64,000 nucleotides of DNA from Bagarius yarrelli. Taxonomy: Eukaryota > Chordata > Actinopteri > Siluriformes > Sisoridae. Position numbers and translations under genes: made by a program. The number at the start of each line of letters is the position of its first letter. Position 1 is the stretch's first letter. Positions 10,391 to 21,645 of the stretch are shown here, one piece after another. The stretch is from NCBI GenBank assembly GCA_005784505.1, contig VCAZ01000125.1, positions 310,001-374,000 of the forward strand, written 5' to 3'. A model generated the notes under the pieces. That model worked only from the letters and a program-made list of their open reading frames with translations. It made no database searches and was not told where the DNA came from.

Positions 10391-12711
10391 GTCAATATCA
10401 GCCCAATGTTTTCTCAGGTTGGTGCTGAAACTCCTGAACACTTTTATGTCAACTTGTTTTGGTAAACATGGACGTCATTGCGTTAATCTAACTGTTCGTT
10501 TCACTCCTTAAAGCGAAATAACTGATTAAACATGACTAACATGATGAAAACTAATTTAACTATATTAAATAAAAACTACATTTTCATAATTAAGATTTGA
10601 CAGTAAATAAATTCGAAAAATGACCCAACACATTTGGAATAAATTGTATAACTATAAGGATACTATTGCTACTTTCTATTTAGATATGCTGAAGTATTCT
10701 CAGCTTTTTAACAAAGATTCTTTTCTTTTTAGTCAAAACCTATCAACAGGAGACTATGTTTCAGACATTTGCTACAGTTTATTATACTATTTCAATAGTG
10801 AAAATGCTATTTTCACTTATGTTTTGATTGATTAGCTGGCCCCTAGGTGTAATGAAGCTTAAGTATTTACTGTGTACCTTCATGTCTAGCAAGTTTTTGA
10901 CTTAACAGAAATTGTCAACAATAAAGGCCTTAGCCATAAATAATGCAGACCGTAATAAATGCCCAGTGCCCTGGGCATGATTTTCTCTTCTCTGTGAAGA
11001 AAGTGGGCCTCCTCTGTCCTTGACTAAGCCTTGGCGCTCACATTCTGCTACTCCATTCGTTACGCTCGTTATTTTCACAGGAAGTTTGTTTAACGCTCAA
11101 TAGATGGACGATGAACAGCCATCATTCATGTTGCCATTTAATGCAGAGCTAATCCAGAGCACCACAAACCCCCCACCCTTTCAACAGTTAAACATTCTGG
11201 GAAATATTCTAGCAACACACATGTGTATGATAAATCACCTTTATAATGCTTGTCACATAAAATGTTATTATGAATGCTGGCTTAAGACTGTGCCCGTCAA
11301 GATGGGGCTAATGTGCAGAACTGTACCATTGCCATGCTGTTTTTTTAGTCAAGCTATGTATAGAGAACTATAGATATGCAAAGGGTGCGTGTCTGAATGC
11401 AAGTTTGGAGAACAGGCGTTGCATTCCTTCATGGCCTTCACCTGGACCTGACCAATCAAAGCCAAACCTTCACACTGCTGTTATGGAAATTTCACAGCAG
11501 CATTTCCAAAAAGCCCTGTGGTTAAATACTGTACTGACTGATTACTTTGGGAAAAAACAGACACAGAGTATTATCAGCACAACTCTAATCCATGGTAACA
11601 GGCTTGCTGAAAGCTCTTGCGCTTGTCCACAGATGCAGTCCTGCTGGATTTGATTCCATAACAGCCTATAATCAACTGCGTTTTTTTCTTAAGGTGATTA
11701 AGACCTTGTCAGACTCTGAAATTTAAACAGGATTATAGCAGAAAACTTACTAGGGTTTGTTGTATGTCTCGTTATTGATCATTACTGCACGTGTTTCATT
11801 TAGGGTGGATATTAAGGCACGTTTTATTCAGTGTAGAAGGTAATTTTAAGGTCACGTATGTTGGGCTATAACAAAATATAATAAAATTTCTATTCATGAT
11901 TAATAGAAAATACATAGGACCTCAAATAAATATAATAAGGCTACACTAAGCAATTACTTATATAAAAAGTTGATTACTTTCCAAAAAATCACAGAACCCA
12001 TACAACACAACAGCTATGATTAAAATTGCAGTCACATTTGCATTTTTATTTATTTGTTACATTCGTTTCATTTTTACAATATCAAATACATGTTAGCGTG
12101 TTACTAAAAATGAACTTATACACTAATTAACTAAAACATCTACAGGCAATCAAATCTTTTTCAAAATAAAGGCATCTGCAGATTAGTGTATAAAGCACTG
12201 GAGTTAAAACATTTATTTAGCATGGAAGGTAATTTAATACATAATTATCTAACAATATAAAGAAAAAAATTAATATGTTATCTAATTTATTTAAACGTTT
12301 TGGTACAGATGTCTATAAAATAACGTTGGAGAGCTCACATCTTCCTGCTAAAAATGGGTCCTGGAACATTTAGAATTTTCCCCCCAAAATCACTCAACAT
12401 TACTAGTTAAATATTGAAATGTTGTATTAAAAGTACCTCTTTTGCAAGGTTAAACCAACAGAATAGTACATTTTATTATGTTATAGAAGGTGTGTTTAAA
12501 AGCTGTGATAGCGTTAGAACTTTAATGTCTGTAAACAAATTTTCATTTAAGTTTTCATCTTTGAACAGATGATAGCATCAATAAAATAGGCTACATATAA
12601 AAATGTAAATAAAATTTCTAGTTGCATAATTACAACTTTTAATCATGTAGTACACAGTAATAGAAATAAGATTCTATATAATAACATGCAAGACTTGAAA
12701 TTGCTGTTTAC
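10391..12711. other. intergenic, no gene recognised
   Basis: AT-rich DNA. The short open frames (10620-10835, 11104-11373, 11405-11653) have no recognisable domains or exon structure. The part around 10980-11180 is somewhat more complex, without a call. Confidence 0.6.
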
Positions 12712-13036
12712 AGACTCTCCCCATCCAATCAGGCTGAGCTTGAGCTATTTTGCAAAGAAGAATGGGCAAAACTTTTAGTATCTAGATGTGCAAAGCTGGT
12801 AGAGACATACCCCAAAAGACAAAGTATTGACGCATGAATACAAATGCACATCACACTTTTTAGATTTTTAAGTGCTTAAGATTTTGCAAACCATGTTCGT
12901 TCCACTTCACAATTATGTGCTACTTTGTGTTGGTCTGTTACATAAAATCTCAATGAAATACATTTAAGTTTGTAGTTGTAAGGCGACAAAATGTGAAAAA
13001 GTTCAAGGGGTATAAATACTTTATCAAGGCACTGTA
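12712..13036 (+). mobile_element. Tc1-like DNA transposon, 3' end remnant
   Basis: 12739-12819 reads in frame as the C-terminus of a Tc1-like transposase (FCKEEWAKLLVSRCAKLVET, then YPKR). It is followed by the typical 3' flank and terminus with gttcaaggggtataaatac and tcaaggcactgta. Some coding sequence after YPKR is missing compared with full fish copies as I recall them. The catalytic domain and 5' end are absent, so the copy is dead. Confidence 0.8.
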
Positions 13037-13750
13037 TATATACATTATAAGTGTGGAGCGTTATAAAAAAGAAACAGTACAGACATCTAAAACAGTCTGA
13101 CTCTGACCATCTGAAAATGTTTAGCCCATGCTCAGCTTGGACAGAACACCGATATCTCTTCTCTAATCCACTAAAAAAATAATTACAGGCCAATTACTGT
13201 GATCACCATCCTAAAAATGAGTTTGGAATTAGCTCACAGGAGAGGACAAGAACAATGGCAGGCTTCAGCCCTGTCCTGTCCTCTCTTTGAAACTGCAGAG
13301 AATTGACCACGTGGCTGCAGTATTTTGCTCAGTGCTGCCAACAAGGGACACATTTACTGTTATGGTAAGAGAGTGAAGGCGTTGACTGACAAGTTTTAAG
13401 CCTGACATGGGTGTTTAGGGTTCAGTGTTTTGGGGCCATTTTCCGGTCAGGGGGTTGTAGACTGTTATACGTCTCCACCTGGCAAACTCTTCCAGTGTAA
13501 GGAAATAATAACAGTGTTATAAATGCTTTATGTTTACATATATTGTCCTAAATTGTGAAAAAAATTGTGAATAATGCTTTACTACAATATGTGGCCCAAG
13601 CAGAATTTTTATTTATGAGCCTTTCGGTGCTGCAAGTATGACTAATTCTTTTCAATTCTTGATTAATTGCACACTATAAACCTAACACACCCATTATCAG
13701 TTTCATTTGTTGTAGCTGTGTTGCTTACAGTACACCAATGTTATTACTCT
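13037..13750. other. intergenic, no gene recognised
   Basis: About 700 bp without recognisable coding or repeat signature. The part at 13200-13500 is moderately GC-rich and complex. Confidence 0.5.
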
Positions 13751-14772
13751 TCTATGCATCCTCCTTTTCCTTTCGGCTGTTCCCTTTTAGGGGTTGCTAC
13801 AGCAAATCTAGGTCTCCACCTAACCCTATTCTCTACATCCTCTTCTCTCACACCCACTAACTTCATGTCCTCGTTTATCGCGTCTGTAAACCTCCTCTTT
13901 GGTCTTCCTCTTTGCCTTCTGCCTGGTAGCTTCATTTCTAACATCCTCCCACCAATATATTCACTATCGCTCCTCTGTACTCGCTTTTTTACCTCTTTCA
14001 CACACACTCTCCATTGCTCTGGACTGTTGAGCCCAAGTACTTGAACTTCTATACCTTCTTTACTTTTTCACCCTGTAATCTCACTGTTCCACTTCCCTCT
14101 CTTTCATTTAAACACATGCACTCTGTCTTGCTACAACTGACTTTTATTCCTCCTATCTCCAGAGCAAATCTCCACCTCTCCAGGTTTTCCTCTACCTGCT
14201 CCATGCTCTCACTTCAGATCACAGTGTCATCTGCAAACATCATTGTCCAAGGGGATTCCTGCCTGACCTCATCTGTTAACCGATCCATCACCACAAAGCT
14301 ATACTAATTTACCATAACAGTCTCCTTGTCTTCTTTGACACACCTAGCACCTTTTTTCCTGTCTTCCTGATCACTTCTGCTGTAGTTTGCCATTCATCTA
14401 GAGACACTAACTGACCACCCAGAGCCTGTTTCAACTCCTGTCTAAATTCCTTTTTCAGCTTCCACCACTTGGTTTTCTTCTCTTCCTTTGATCTTCTTTG
14501 TTCTTCTTCCAGACCAATATATTCATCCTACACAACACTATTCTATGCTATTTGGCTACACTCTCTCCCACCACAACTTTACAGTCACTAATCTCTTTCA
14601 GATCGTTTCATCCACATAAGATGTAATCTACTTGTGTGCTCCTTTCTCCACTCTTATAAGTCACTAAATGCTCCTCTCTCTTCTGGAAAAAGGTATTTAC
14701 CACAGTCATCTCCATCCTTTTAGCAAAGTCTACTATCATCTGTCCTTCACTGTTACTTTTCTAGCAATTTGT
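13751..14772 (-). mobile_element. RTE-like non-LTR retrotransposon, 5'-truncated and internally deleted
   Basis: Reading the minus strand, 14772 to about 14310 matches the late endonuclease and inter-domain region of the + copy at about 42090-42470. It then jumps to the end of the reverse transcriptase and the 3' end (14300-13751). The frame at 13744-14007 encodes VKKRVQ, then LPGRRQRGRPKRRF and DAINEDMKLVGVREEDVENR, the same C-terminal tail as the 43.9-kb copy. The reverse transcriptase motif MFADD is readable at 14226-14240. The 3' terminus carries the shared aagggaacagccgaaagg. The middle of the reverse transcriptase is deleted, so it cannot move by itself. Confidence 0.85.
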
Positions 14773-14909
14773 GTTACCAAGCAATTAAACAGTAGCAAAT
14801 AAGGTGGCCCGTGAGTGTATGTAATACTTTACATGCTATACCGAACAATTGCATAGAACATGCAGTATACTTAATGTGTGAGCATTTCCCTCGCTTTTAT
14901 GACCAAAAA

Positions 14910-14910
<1 letters not shown>

Positions 14911-14958
<48 letters not shown>

Positions 14959-14960
14959 GT
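14911..14960. repeat. (GT)n microsatellite
   Basis: About 24 GT units with one interruption (tttgtg near 14938). The Cys/Val-rich translated frame across it is an artefact of the repeat. Confidence 0.95.
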
Positions 14961-14984
14961 GAGCAGCAAAATGTATTTAGATAT

Positions 14985-15122
14985 TTTTTTATTCATATAT
15001 TTTTAACATTTACTCAGTTCATGTTTTTCAGTTTGTTTGTGGACAAAAAAGAAAAAGAATAAAAAAATAGATTGAGGCAGGTTTGGTCGGCACACACTGA
15101 TGACATCAGATGGTTATGATTG
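14985..15122 (+). repeat. dispersed repeat, partner of 34287-34600
   Basis: 15080-15121 (ggtttggtcggcacacactg and on) matches the reverse complement of 34287-34328 with one mismatch. The preceding sequence with gtttgtttgtggacaaaaaa also matches the complement of 34530-34555. The family is not recognised. Here the element is uninterrupted, whereas the partner is split by a SINE. Confidence 0.7.
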
Positions 15123-16576
15123 GTTGATTGAAATGGATGTTTTATTTCAATGCCTTAGGCCACCTCTTAAGGTTTTGCTAGTAAATATAACTAAATCATG
15201 TCTTGGTCAGGGAAACAATGTGAAAACGGTGTTACATTTTGCACCTATTTTAATGTATAATGTGTAACAAACTGGTGTGTGTGTTTATGTCTTGCATATG
15301 GTAGTCACACAACACCAGGCATTTACAGCATCACACAGCACATATCTTTAATTAGGTAGGTAGTAGACTCTACTGACATTCTCTCACTTATTTATGAAGT
15401 GCGACACCCAGTGACGGGGCCAAAGGGCTACCAGAAAGGAAGCGCCCTGGTTTGGAGTTTGCTACAAATTTATTCCCAGTCATAATTCTTCATAGCATTT
15501 ATGCCTTACTATATGTTGTAGAAGGTTTGCAATTAGCTGCCTCTCTAAGCTACATCTGTTTAGTGAGCAAATAAGAGCTGGAGGTGTTGCTTTGTGAAAA
15601 TATTTGTATTATATGTTTTTTTAGTTGACATTTGTGCTATTTTCTGTATATTATTTCAACATTAGGAGTTATTAATTAATTTGTATACTTAGTTGTGAAT
15701 AAAAGCAAGTGTTCAACAAGCTACACCATTTAAGCTTTACTGAGCTGACATAAGGCCAGTTATTAGTGTTTATTATTCATTGGTTAAGTAAAGCTGACTG
15801 GGTTTATGACTTGCCAGAGTAATGTACGTCTGAGAACACACACTGGTTACCCTGTCTTCTCACAACCTTAGTCTGTGTGTGTGTTTGGCACTGGTAGAGA
15901 ACTGGTGTGTTGAGTGGAAAATGGACTCTAAAGCTTCTCTACTCACCTTTCGCAGTGGCAACATTAAGCAATCCTATCTATGCCTCTCTTGCCTGTGCCC
16001 GGAACCCTACCCTCATCCATATTTCCATATTAAGTTTTCACAACCTGTTTTAGGAGTGATAGGAGGATAAAGTGATTTTACAGGAGTAGTGCCCTTTAAC
16101 AGATGGTCAGACTCTGCTTGGAAAGGGGGGAGGTATGAAGTTTGAATGTGACAAAATGCAAAGTGGAATTTGCCAGTCCCTCTATTCCAGAATAGGCCCA
16201 GGGAAAAGCTTGCAGGCATACGATGGCATGTCCTTCGCAAGCCTGACGAGCTTGGTTGACAGCTGCGATGTTTATAGGCCGGCTTCGATGACAGTCAGGC
16301 GGGATGGCTTGGCTCTTTTCAGACAGGAATTAGGTTTGTCATCAGATTCTAAAATCCATCTGATTTATGGCATTTCCACTCTTGTTTTCCCACAAGACCT
16401 CCTTTCACCCTTCCTGTAAATGCAACTTTATCACTACCCAATGTTCACCCAAATCTATAAAGGGGATTGTGTTTATCTCTTATTTTCACCTAGATGTTCA
16501 TTTTTCTTTTGTATCAGTTTTGTCAAATATAGAGTTCTTTAAGAAAAAGCTAATGTTTTATCTTCTGATAGTGTTT
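15123..16576. other. intergenic; contains a complex GC-balanced stretch
   Basis: No gene is recognised. 16110-16345 is more complex and less AT-rich than its surroundings (gatggcatgtccttcgcaag, aggccggcttcgatgacagt), and could be conserved non-coding DNA. The rest is AT-rich. Confidence 0.5.
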
Positions 16577-17115
16577 CACTATAGGATATGCCGCACTCTT
16601 TTATGTGTTGCACTTCCGGATGTGCTGCACTCTCTAATGTGTTGCACTTCCGGATGTGCTGAACTGCCTAATGTGTTTCACTTCCGGATTTGCTGCACTC
16701 TTCTAAGGTGTTGCACTTTTATATGTGCCGCATTCTCTAATTTGTTACACTTCTGGATGTGTTGCACTCCCTAATGTTTTGCACTTGCAGATGTGCCGCA
16801 CTCCCTGATGTGTTCACTTTCGGATGTGCCACACTCCCTAATGTGTTGCACTTCCAGATGTGTCGCACTTCCGGCTGTGCCAACACTCCCTAATTTGTTG
16901 CACTTCCAGATGTGCCACACTTTCAAATGTGTTGCACTTTCAGATGTGCCGTACTCCCTAATGTATTTACCTCCGGATGTGCCACACTCTTTAATGTGTG
17001 GCACTTCCAGATGTGCCACACTCCCTAAAGTGTTTCGCTTCCGGATGTGCTGTCCTCCTTAAGGCGTTGCCCTTTCTGATGTGTTGTTCTACCTAATGTG
17101 CTGCCCTCCTAAATT
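16577..17115. repeat. minisatellite of 17-bp half-units forming a 34-bp dimer
   Basis: About 31 consecutive 17-mers alternate between type A (gttgcacttccggatgt) and type B (gctgcactctctaatgt), with substitutions and a few 16- or 18-mers. The alternation breaks once near 16848-16882 (A, A, B). Because 17 is not a multiple of 3 and the units mostly lack stops, open frames run through it on both strands (for example 16793-17062 + and 16771-17019 -). These are repeat artefacts, not genes. Confidence 0.95.
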
Positions 17116-17955
17116 GTGTTTCATTACATCGCTGTGCTCCAGCTTCAATCTTTCTGTGCACCTAAAATTTAGTTAATTCTTAATACCATACATCTAAGAC
17201 GAGTAAGTTAACACATGCAATTGAATGCCCCTTTCTCTCTGATTGGAACTTTTATTCCAAGAGCATGAGAATGATTCTCTTGAGCATAACATGATCTTTA
17301 AAAATAAACTCTGTTATTTGACTGGTCCCCTATTCCCCACTCACTGCATTCATAGTCCTCGTATAAAGCTCTTATTCCTTTTATAGGCGCATTATTTTGA
17401 CTGTCAAAGCAAAAAAAAAAAACAGACTTAATGCTCTGTAAATCTGAAATTCTCATAAAGATTCACCGAGTTTACCCAAGAAGTTCCTAATAACATGACA
17501 TTTATTAAATGATAAAGCAATGCGTAATAGATGACTTTCACTAGTGCTCTTTATTTTTGTTCTCTCATTCTCAAACACTTTTGTCTCTCTTTTAGCTCTT
17601 CATTCCAGACCCTATTGTGCTGCTTACCCCCTGCTGTATCTTGCTCTGTGTTGTTAACTGAGAGGATTTCACATGTTGTAAATTCTGGGCAGATATATAA
17701 ATCACTGGATGGTGTGGGTGGGAGGTGTGTAAAGGGATCTGCAGACTTTCGCTTCATGGGTCACTACTGCTATTCCAAACCTGGTTGATTCATGTTCGAC
17801 GCTTGGCCATCCAGTGCAGCTGTTTCAAGAAAAAAGAAACTTGTGATACTGTATGACAGAGATGAAACCAATATCTGCACCACATGCGATTATTAATTTG
17901 GTTTGAACAACGCTCCAGGCATTGCATTGTATAATTAAGTTGAAGTGGTAGTTCT
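17116..17955. other. intergenic, no gene recognised
   Basis: AT-rich to balanced DNA between the minisatellite and the hAT-like element. Nothing is identified. Confidence 0.5.
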
Positions 17956-18489
17956 GTGGTTATCAGTGGTGGGCGGTGCATTTGGTACCTGGACCTTCGG
18001 TGTGGACTTATCCGACTGATACACCTCTTAATACCACCACTATCATGTCGCAATTATAGAAACAATTAATACTATACAAAAACACAACGTGGCATTACAG
18101 AGACTGAGACATTTCACATATTGAGGGTGGAAACCATTTTTACTAAAGCAAGAAACCCCATTAACACAACTTCATCCTCAACTTTACCCTTCAACAATAC
18201 AACCGCAACTGTAACACGTACATCATCTAAAGCAGTTCAGAATCAGTATTTATCTAATTACACAAAAAAACATTAAAGATCTAAATGAAATATATAATAC
18301 ATTTAAAGGCTGTAAGCCAACATTATCGTTCAGCGAAACTGGTAAGACAAGCTAGTTAGCTTCAGGGTTAACCGAACGCTCCTCACCATGTTTTTTTCCT
18401 GGAAAAGAACGCTCTGAAAATAGATTATTGAGTGGGTCCAAGACCAAGTTAATTTCTCCTTCTTCATCAGCCGTTGTTGGCATTAACAT

Positions 18490-18822
18490 TCTAATTCAAC
18501 TGTACATGCTTTGCTAACCCTACTTTTCTGTGCAATAAATGTGCAATAATGTTTTACTTTTTTTTTATTCTTACTTTTTTTTATTTCTATCTTACTTAAA
18601 AATGTGCAACTTCTGTCATTCATTCATTCATTTTCTAAACCCGCTTATTCCCTAATTCAGGGTCACAGGGATCTGAACTCGGGCCTCCTTGCCGCGAGGC
18701 AACCGAGGCATCCGAAGCCACCGTGCTGCCCGCAACTTCTGTCACCAAAACAATTTCCTTGAAAGTGCAAACCGACTTGGCAATAAAGCTCTTTCTGATT
18801 GTAATCCTTTCTGATTCTGAAC
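18490..18822 (+). repeat. LINE 3'-tail-like block captured inside the hAT-like element
   Basis: The block has attcaactgtacatgctttg, cttttctgtgcaataaatg, poly-T tracts, and then gcaataaagctctttctgat with imperfect repeats of tctgattgtaatcc/tctgattctg. This resembles 3' ends of fish L2/Rex1-type LINEs. The matching block is present in the 63-kb copy of the hAT-like family, so capture probably preceded spread of the family. Confidence 0.6.
18619..18731 (-). mobile_element. nested tRNA-type SINE remnant with 13-bp target duplication
   Basis: Exact direct repeats gcaacttctgtca flank the insert (18606-18618 and 18732-18744). The insert reads attcattcattcattttcta (tail) to gaagccaccgtgctgccc (head, complement of a tRNA-like start). 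It is a shortened relative of the minus-strand SINE at 38485-38810, with most of its body missing. The other copy of the host element lacks it, showing it came later. Confidence 0.85.
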
Positions 18823-19279
18823 TGGGCTGAGACAGTTTTACTCTGATCAACCAATCAGAGGCTGGAAAAATGCTGATGTCATTGTACACCAGCTAACAGA
18901 CCTTGGAGGGTGGGTTTAATAATATTAACCAATTAGCAATCTGCCGCTGTTAATATAGTTTAAGTTCCATGGGCAGCACTACTGATTCTGAAGGCTTTTG
19001 GCAGATTAGATTAACATGGCAGCACATAGAAACTTAAATCTGATTGAACAAAAAATTTTACATACACAAACACGCACTGAAAGCAGTGCAGCACAGAGAA
19101 ATGCTACAAAATTAAGAGAATAAGCGGTTAGGAATAAATTAATACAATTTTATAACACAAATGCTAGAATTTAGGTTGTAAATGTAGGTCAGCTTCTGAT
19201 AGTGTTTAGGCCAGCAGAGAAGGACTTACTGGCCTGGTCTGCACACCACTGGTGGTTATACTAAGTGAAAGTTGATGGG

Positions 19280-19399
19280 TTCCATTCTCTGAGCAAGGGC
19301 CCCTGAGCAAGGCCCATAAGTGCTCAGTTAGAAAAATAAGATAAATATAAATATCTTTGGCTAAAGTCATCTGGTTATTGGCAGAAATGTAAATGTAAC
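19280..19399 (+). mobile_element. degenerate SINE fragment (V-SINE-like)
   Basis: It has gcccctgagcaaggcccat, tgctcagtta and a diverged tail ending aaatgtaaatgtaact, matching the order seen in the copies at 34341 and 60077. The tRNA-like head is mostly lost. Confidence 0.6.
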
Positions 19400-21569
19400 T
19401 AAATTATGGTGGTTTTTAATGTGAGTGTGAACATCAGTCTGTGAGTAGTAACATGTGAGTAAACATTTGAGCAGTTTCTTTTGACGTTTCACTAAATGAT
19501 TATTCAATAACATTCCCTCTGAGGACGCAACCAAGAGAAATCACTGGTGGTGCACAGTACCTCCTGCAAGTAGAATATTTAGGTTTGAGTTACAGCGTCA
19601 CCAGTTCACGGTGTTTGATTGAATTCAAAGACATACATAAAAGGTTACTGTGCCGCCAAACCTCCCCTTTGACATACATGACATGCAAGTGCATAATCAT
19701 GCAGCAGAGTCAGGTGTTTGGCGATCTCCTCTAAGCATGTTGCGTTCTAAAGGGATTTAAATGACTTACAGCTGGTTTATATGAAGGCTATGTGAGCAAT
19801 TCATCTAAAAGGAACATCGGCATGGGGCTATTCTAAGGCTGAACTAGGAGCAGGTGTTTTTAAGCACTGGCAGCCATCACAGATGACAAACTCATGGACT
19901 GCTGTTTGTCCAGGAAGGAACAAGGAAAACCAGGTGCATGGATGGTGAAATGTTGTCCCCAATTCCACAGTGTTGCAATAAGGCAGTCCCCCAATCACCA
20001 CCTCTATACTTCTACTCTATGATCCATCATTAGTTGACAGAGTGTGTCGGTGGCTGAATTTCTGCTCTGTAAATAGACCTGCAAGGCTTGCTTTTTTGGT
20101 CACGATTGCCTGCTATCCTAGTAATGCAGCCTGTGTGATGGACCAGGAACACACCTCTGCTTGTCAAGCCAAGAACAGCCCTGAATGACCCCAAGCCAGG
20201 GTTATTTTTGGTCTCACTTCCCCACTCCATGACTCTTTCCATCTTGCTCTATCTGCTGCTGTCTCATATATGATCCTCTCTCTATTTTTTTTTCCTTTTT
20301 ATTTGTGTTCACGCTCTCATTAATCACTGTCTTTTGGAGGTGGAAAAACCAAACAATACCCCTTGATGACACATGGGGCATTTTCCAAGTGGTGGCAACA
20401 ACTTTGCAACTTTTCAAAAATATTCTGCACCCAGCAGGAGTTTGTCCCATGAATCTGCCAGCTGCTAAAAGCTCACACTCAGCAGAGACTGTCACTAATT
20501 TAGTCCTGTCTGAAGCAAAGTCATTCACACTAGCAATTAGTACTTAATAAATCAAGAGCTTGTTTTAACACACTTAATCTGTTCACTGTAGGGCGTGCTA
20601 GGAACAGTCAGCTATCTCAAATAGGTTAAACATCTCTTTATTAGCGGGACAGTCGTTGGATTTATTGTGATAAATCCTGCTTCCTTGTTAAGATAAATGT
20701 TATTTAATGCTATTTCTACACCCAATTCAGAGAACAAGAACAACTAGCACATGGAGAAAATAATAATAAATACAAACTGCACTAATACCTTTATTATGGC
20801 TTCAAAATCAGCTCTGTGTTAATTGCTTTCATTACATTCATTAAATCAATTTGTTTCAATGCAATAAAACAGATATGTAATAAACAAGAATTAATTTGCT
20901 GAGTGTCCGGTCTTAGGACACTTACAGTCAGTAGTTAGTTTCATCGGAACATCCAAAATATGCTTATTTATGCAGTTATTTATCCAGCCAATCACGTGGC
21001 AGCAGCACAGTGCAGCTACAGGTCAAGAGCTTTAGTTATGTTTGATTAGATATTATAGATTTTCATACCAAATTAGCTGATTTAAGTATTTAAGCAATGC
21101 CTGGACACTTAAAGTCTTCATACGCAATAAAAAAAAAAATTAGGGAATGGTCCAAAATACATTCTGTATGCAGAACTGTCAAGCTGAAACTTCTTCATAA
21201 GAATGACGAGATTGGATGGAGTGGACACAGGAAGTCTAGTAAATTTACTAAGCAATCTTTACAATCGACATGAATAGAAAAGCATCCCAGAACACACAAT
21301 AGATGAAACCTTGAGGTAAGCTCAGTGGTTGGAGCGCTGTTCAGAAACCAATGAAAAAATAGCAATAAAATGTAAGTTGATTTAAATTAAGGTGTCTGAT
21401 AAGTGCCAGATGATTTTTTGCACAGTTTTTCTGCCACATGATTAGATAGAATGTGTAGGTGTTTGTAAAGTGGCTGGCGAGTGTAAAGACTCTGAATTAA
21501 CTTTGCGACTGTATTAACTTTGAATATACTGGATGGTTCGGTGGAACATTTTAAAGTTCTTCATATGGG
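19400..21569. other. intergenic, no gene recognised
   Basis: AT-rich DNA with a few balanced stretches (19850-20280). Overlapping open frames on both strands near 20030-20547 show no domain and look like chance frames. Confidence 0.55.
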
Positions 21570-21645
21570 ATATGCGAAAAATGCATTTCATTGGCTCTGT
21601 ACATGTACCTTGCACAATGACAATAAAGTTGAATATTTATTTTAT
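21570..21645 (+). mobile_element. LINE 3'-tail fragment (Rex1/L2-like)
   Basis: The segment aatgcatttcattggctctg, tacatgtaccttgcacaatg, acaataaagttgaat has the typical ending of Rex1/L2-like LINEs of fish. No coding part is attached. Confidence 0.6.

Larger units (their letters stand above)
17964..19251 (+). mobile_element. non-autonomous hAT-like DNA transposon with 8-bp target duplication
   Basis: The 1,288-bp element starts cagtggtgggcggtgcattt and ends ctgcacaccactg, giving short inverted ends (CAGTGGTG, then GC-like). It is flanked on both sides by the identical octamer gtggttat (17956-17963 and 19252-19259). An 8-bp duplication and CAGTGG-type ends are hallmarks of the hAT superfamily. 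No transposase frame exists, so it would depend on a partner. A second, shortened copy in reverse orientation is at 62657-63262. Both copies contain a LINE-3'-tail-like block (here about 18490-18822). A SINE remnant is nested at 18619-18731. Confidence 0.85.

Noticed and set aside
14811..15062. Cys-Val repeat open frame
   Set aside because: Produced by the (GT)n microsatellite.
16367..17062. Cys/His/Leu-rich open frames on + and - strands resembling a repeat protein
   Set aside because: They are translations of the 17/34-bp minisatellite; frames exist on both strands and shift with unit-length changes.
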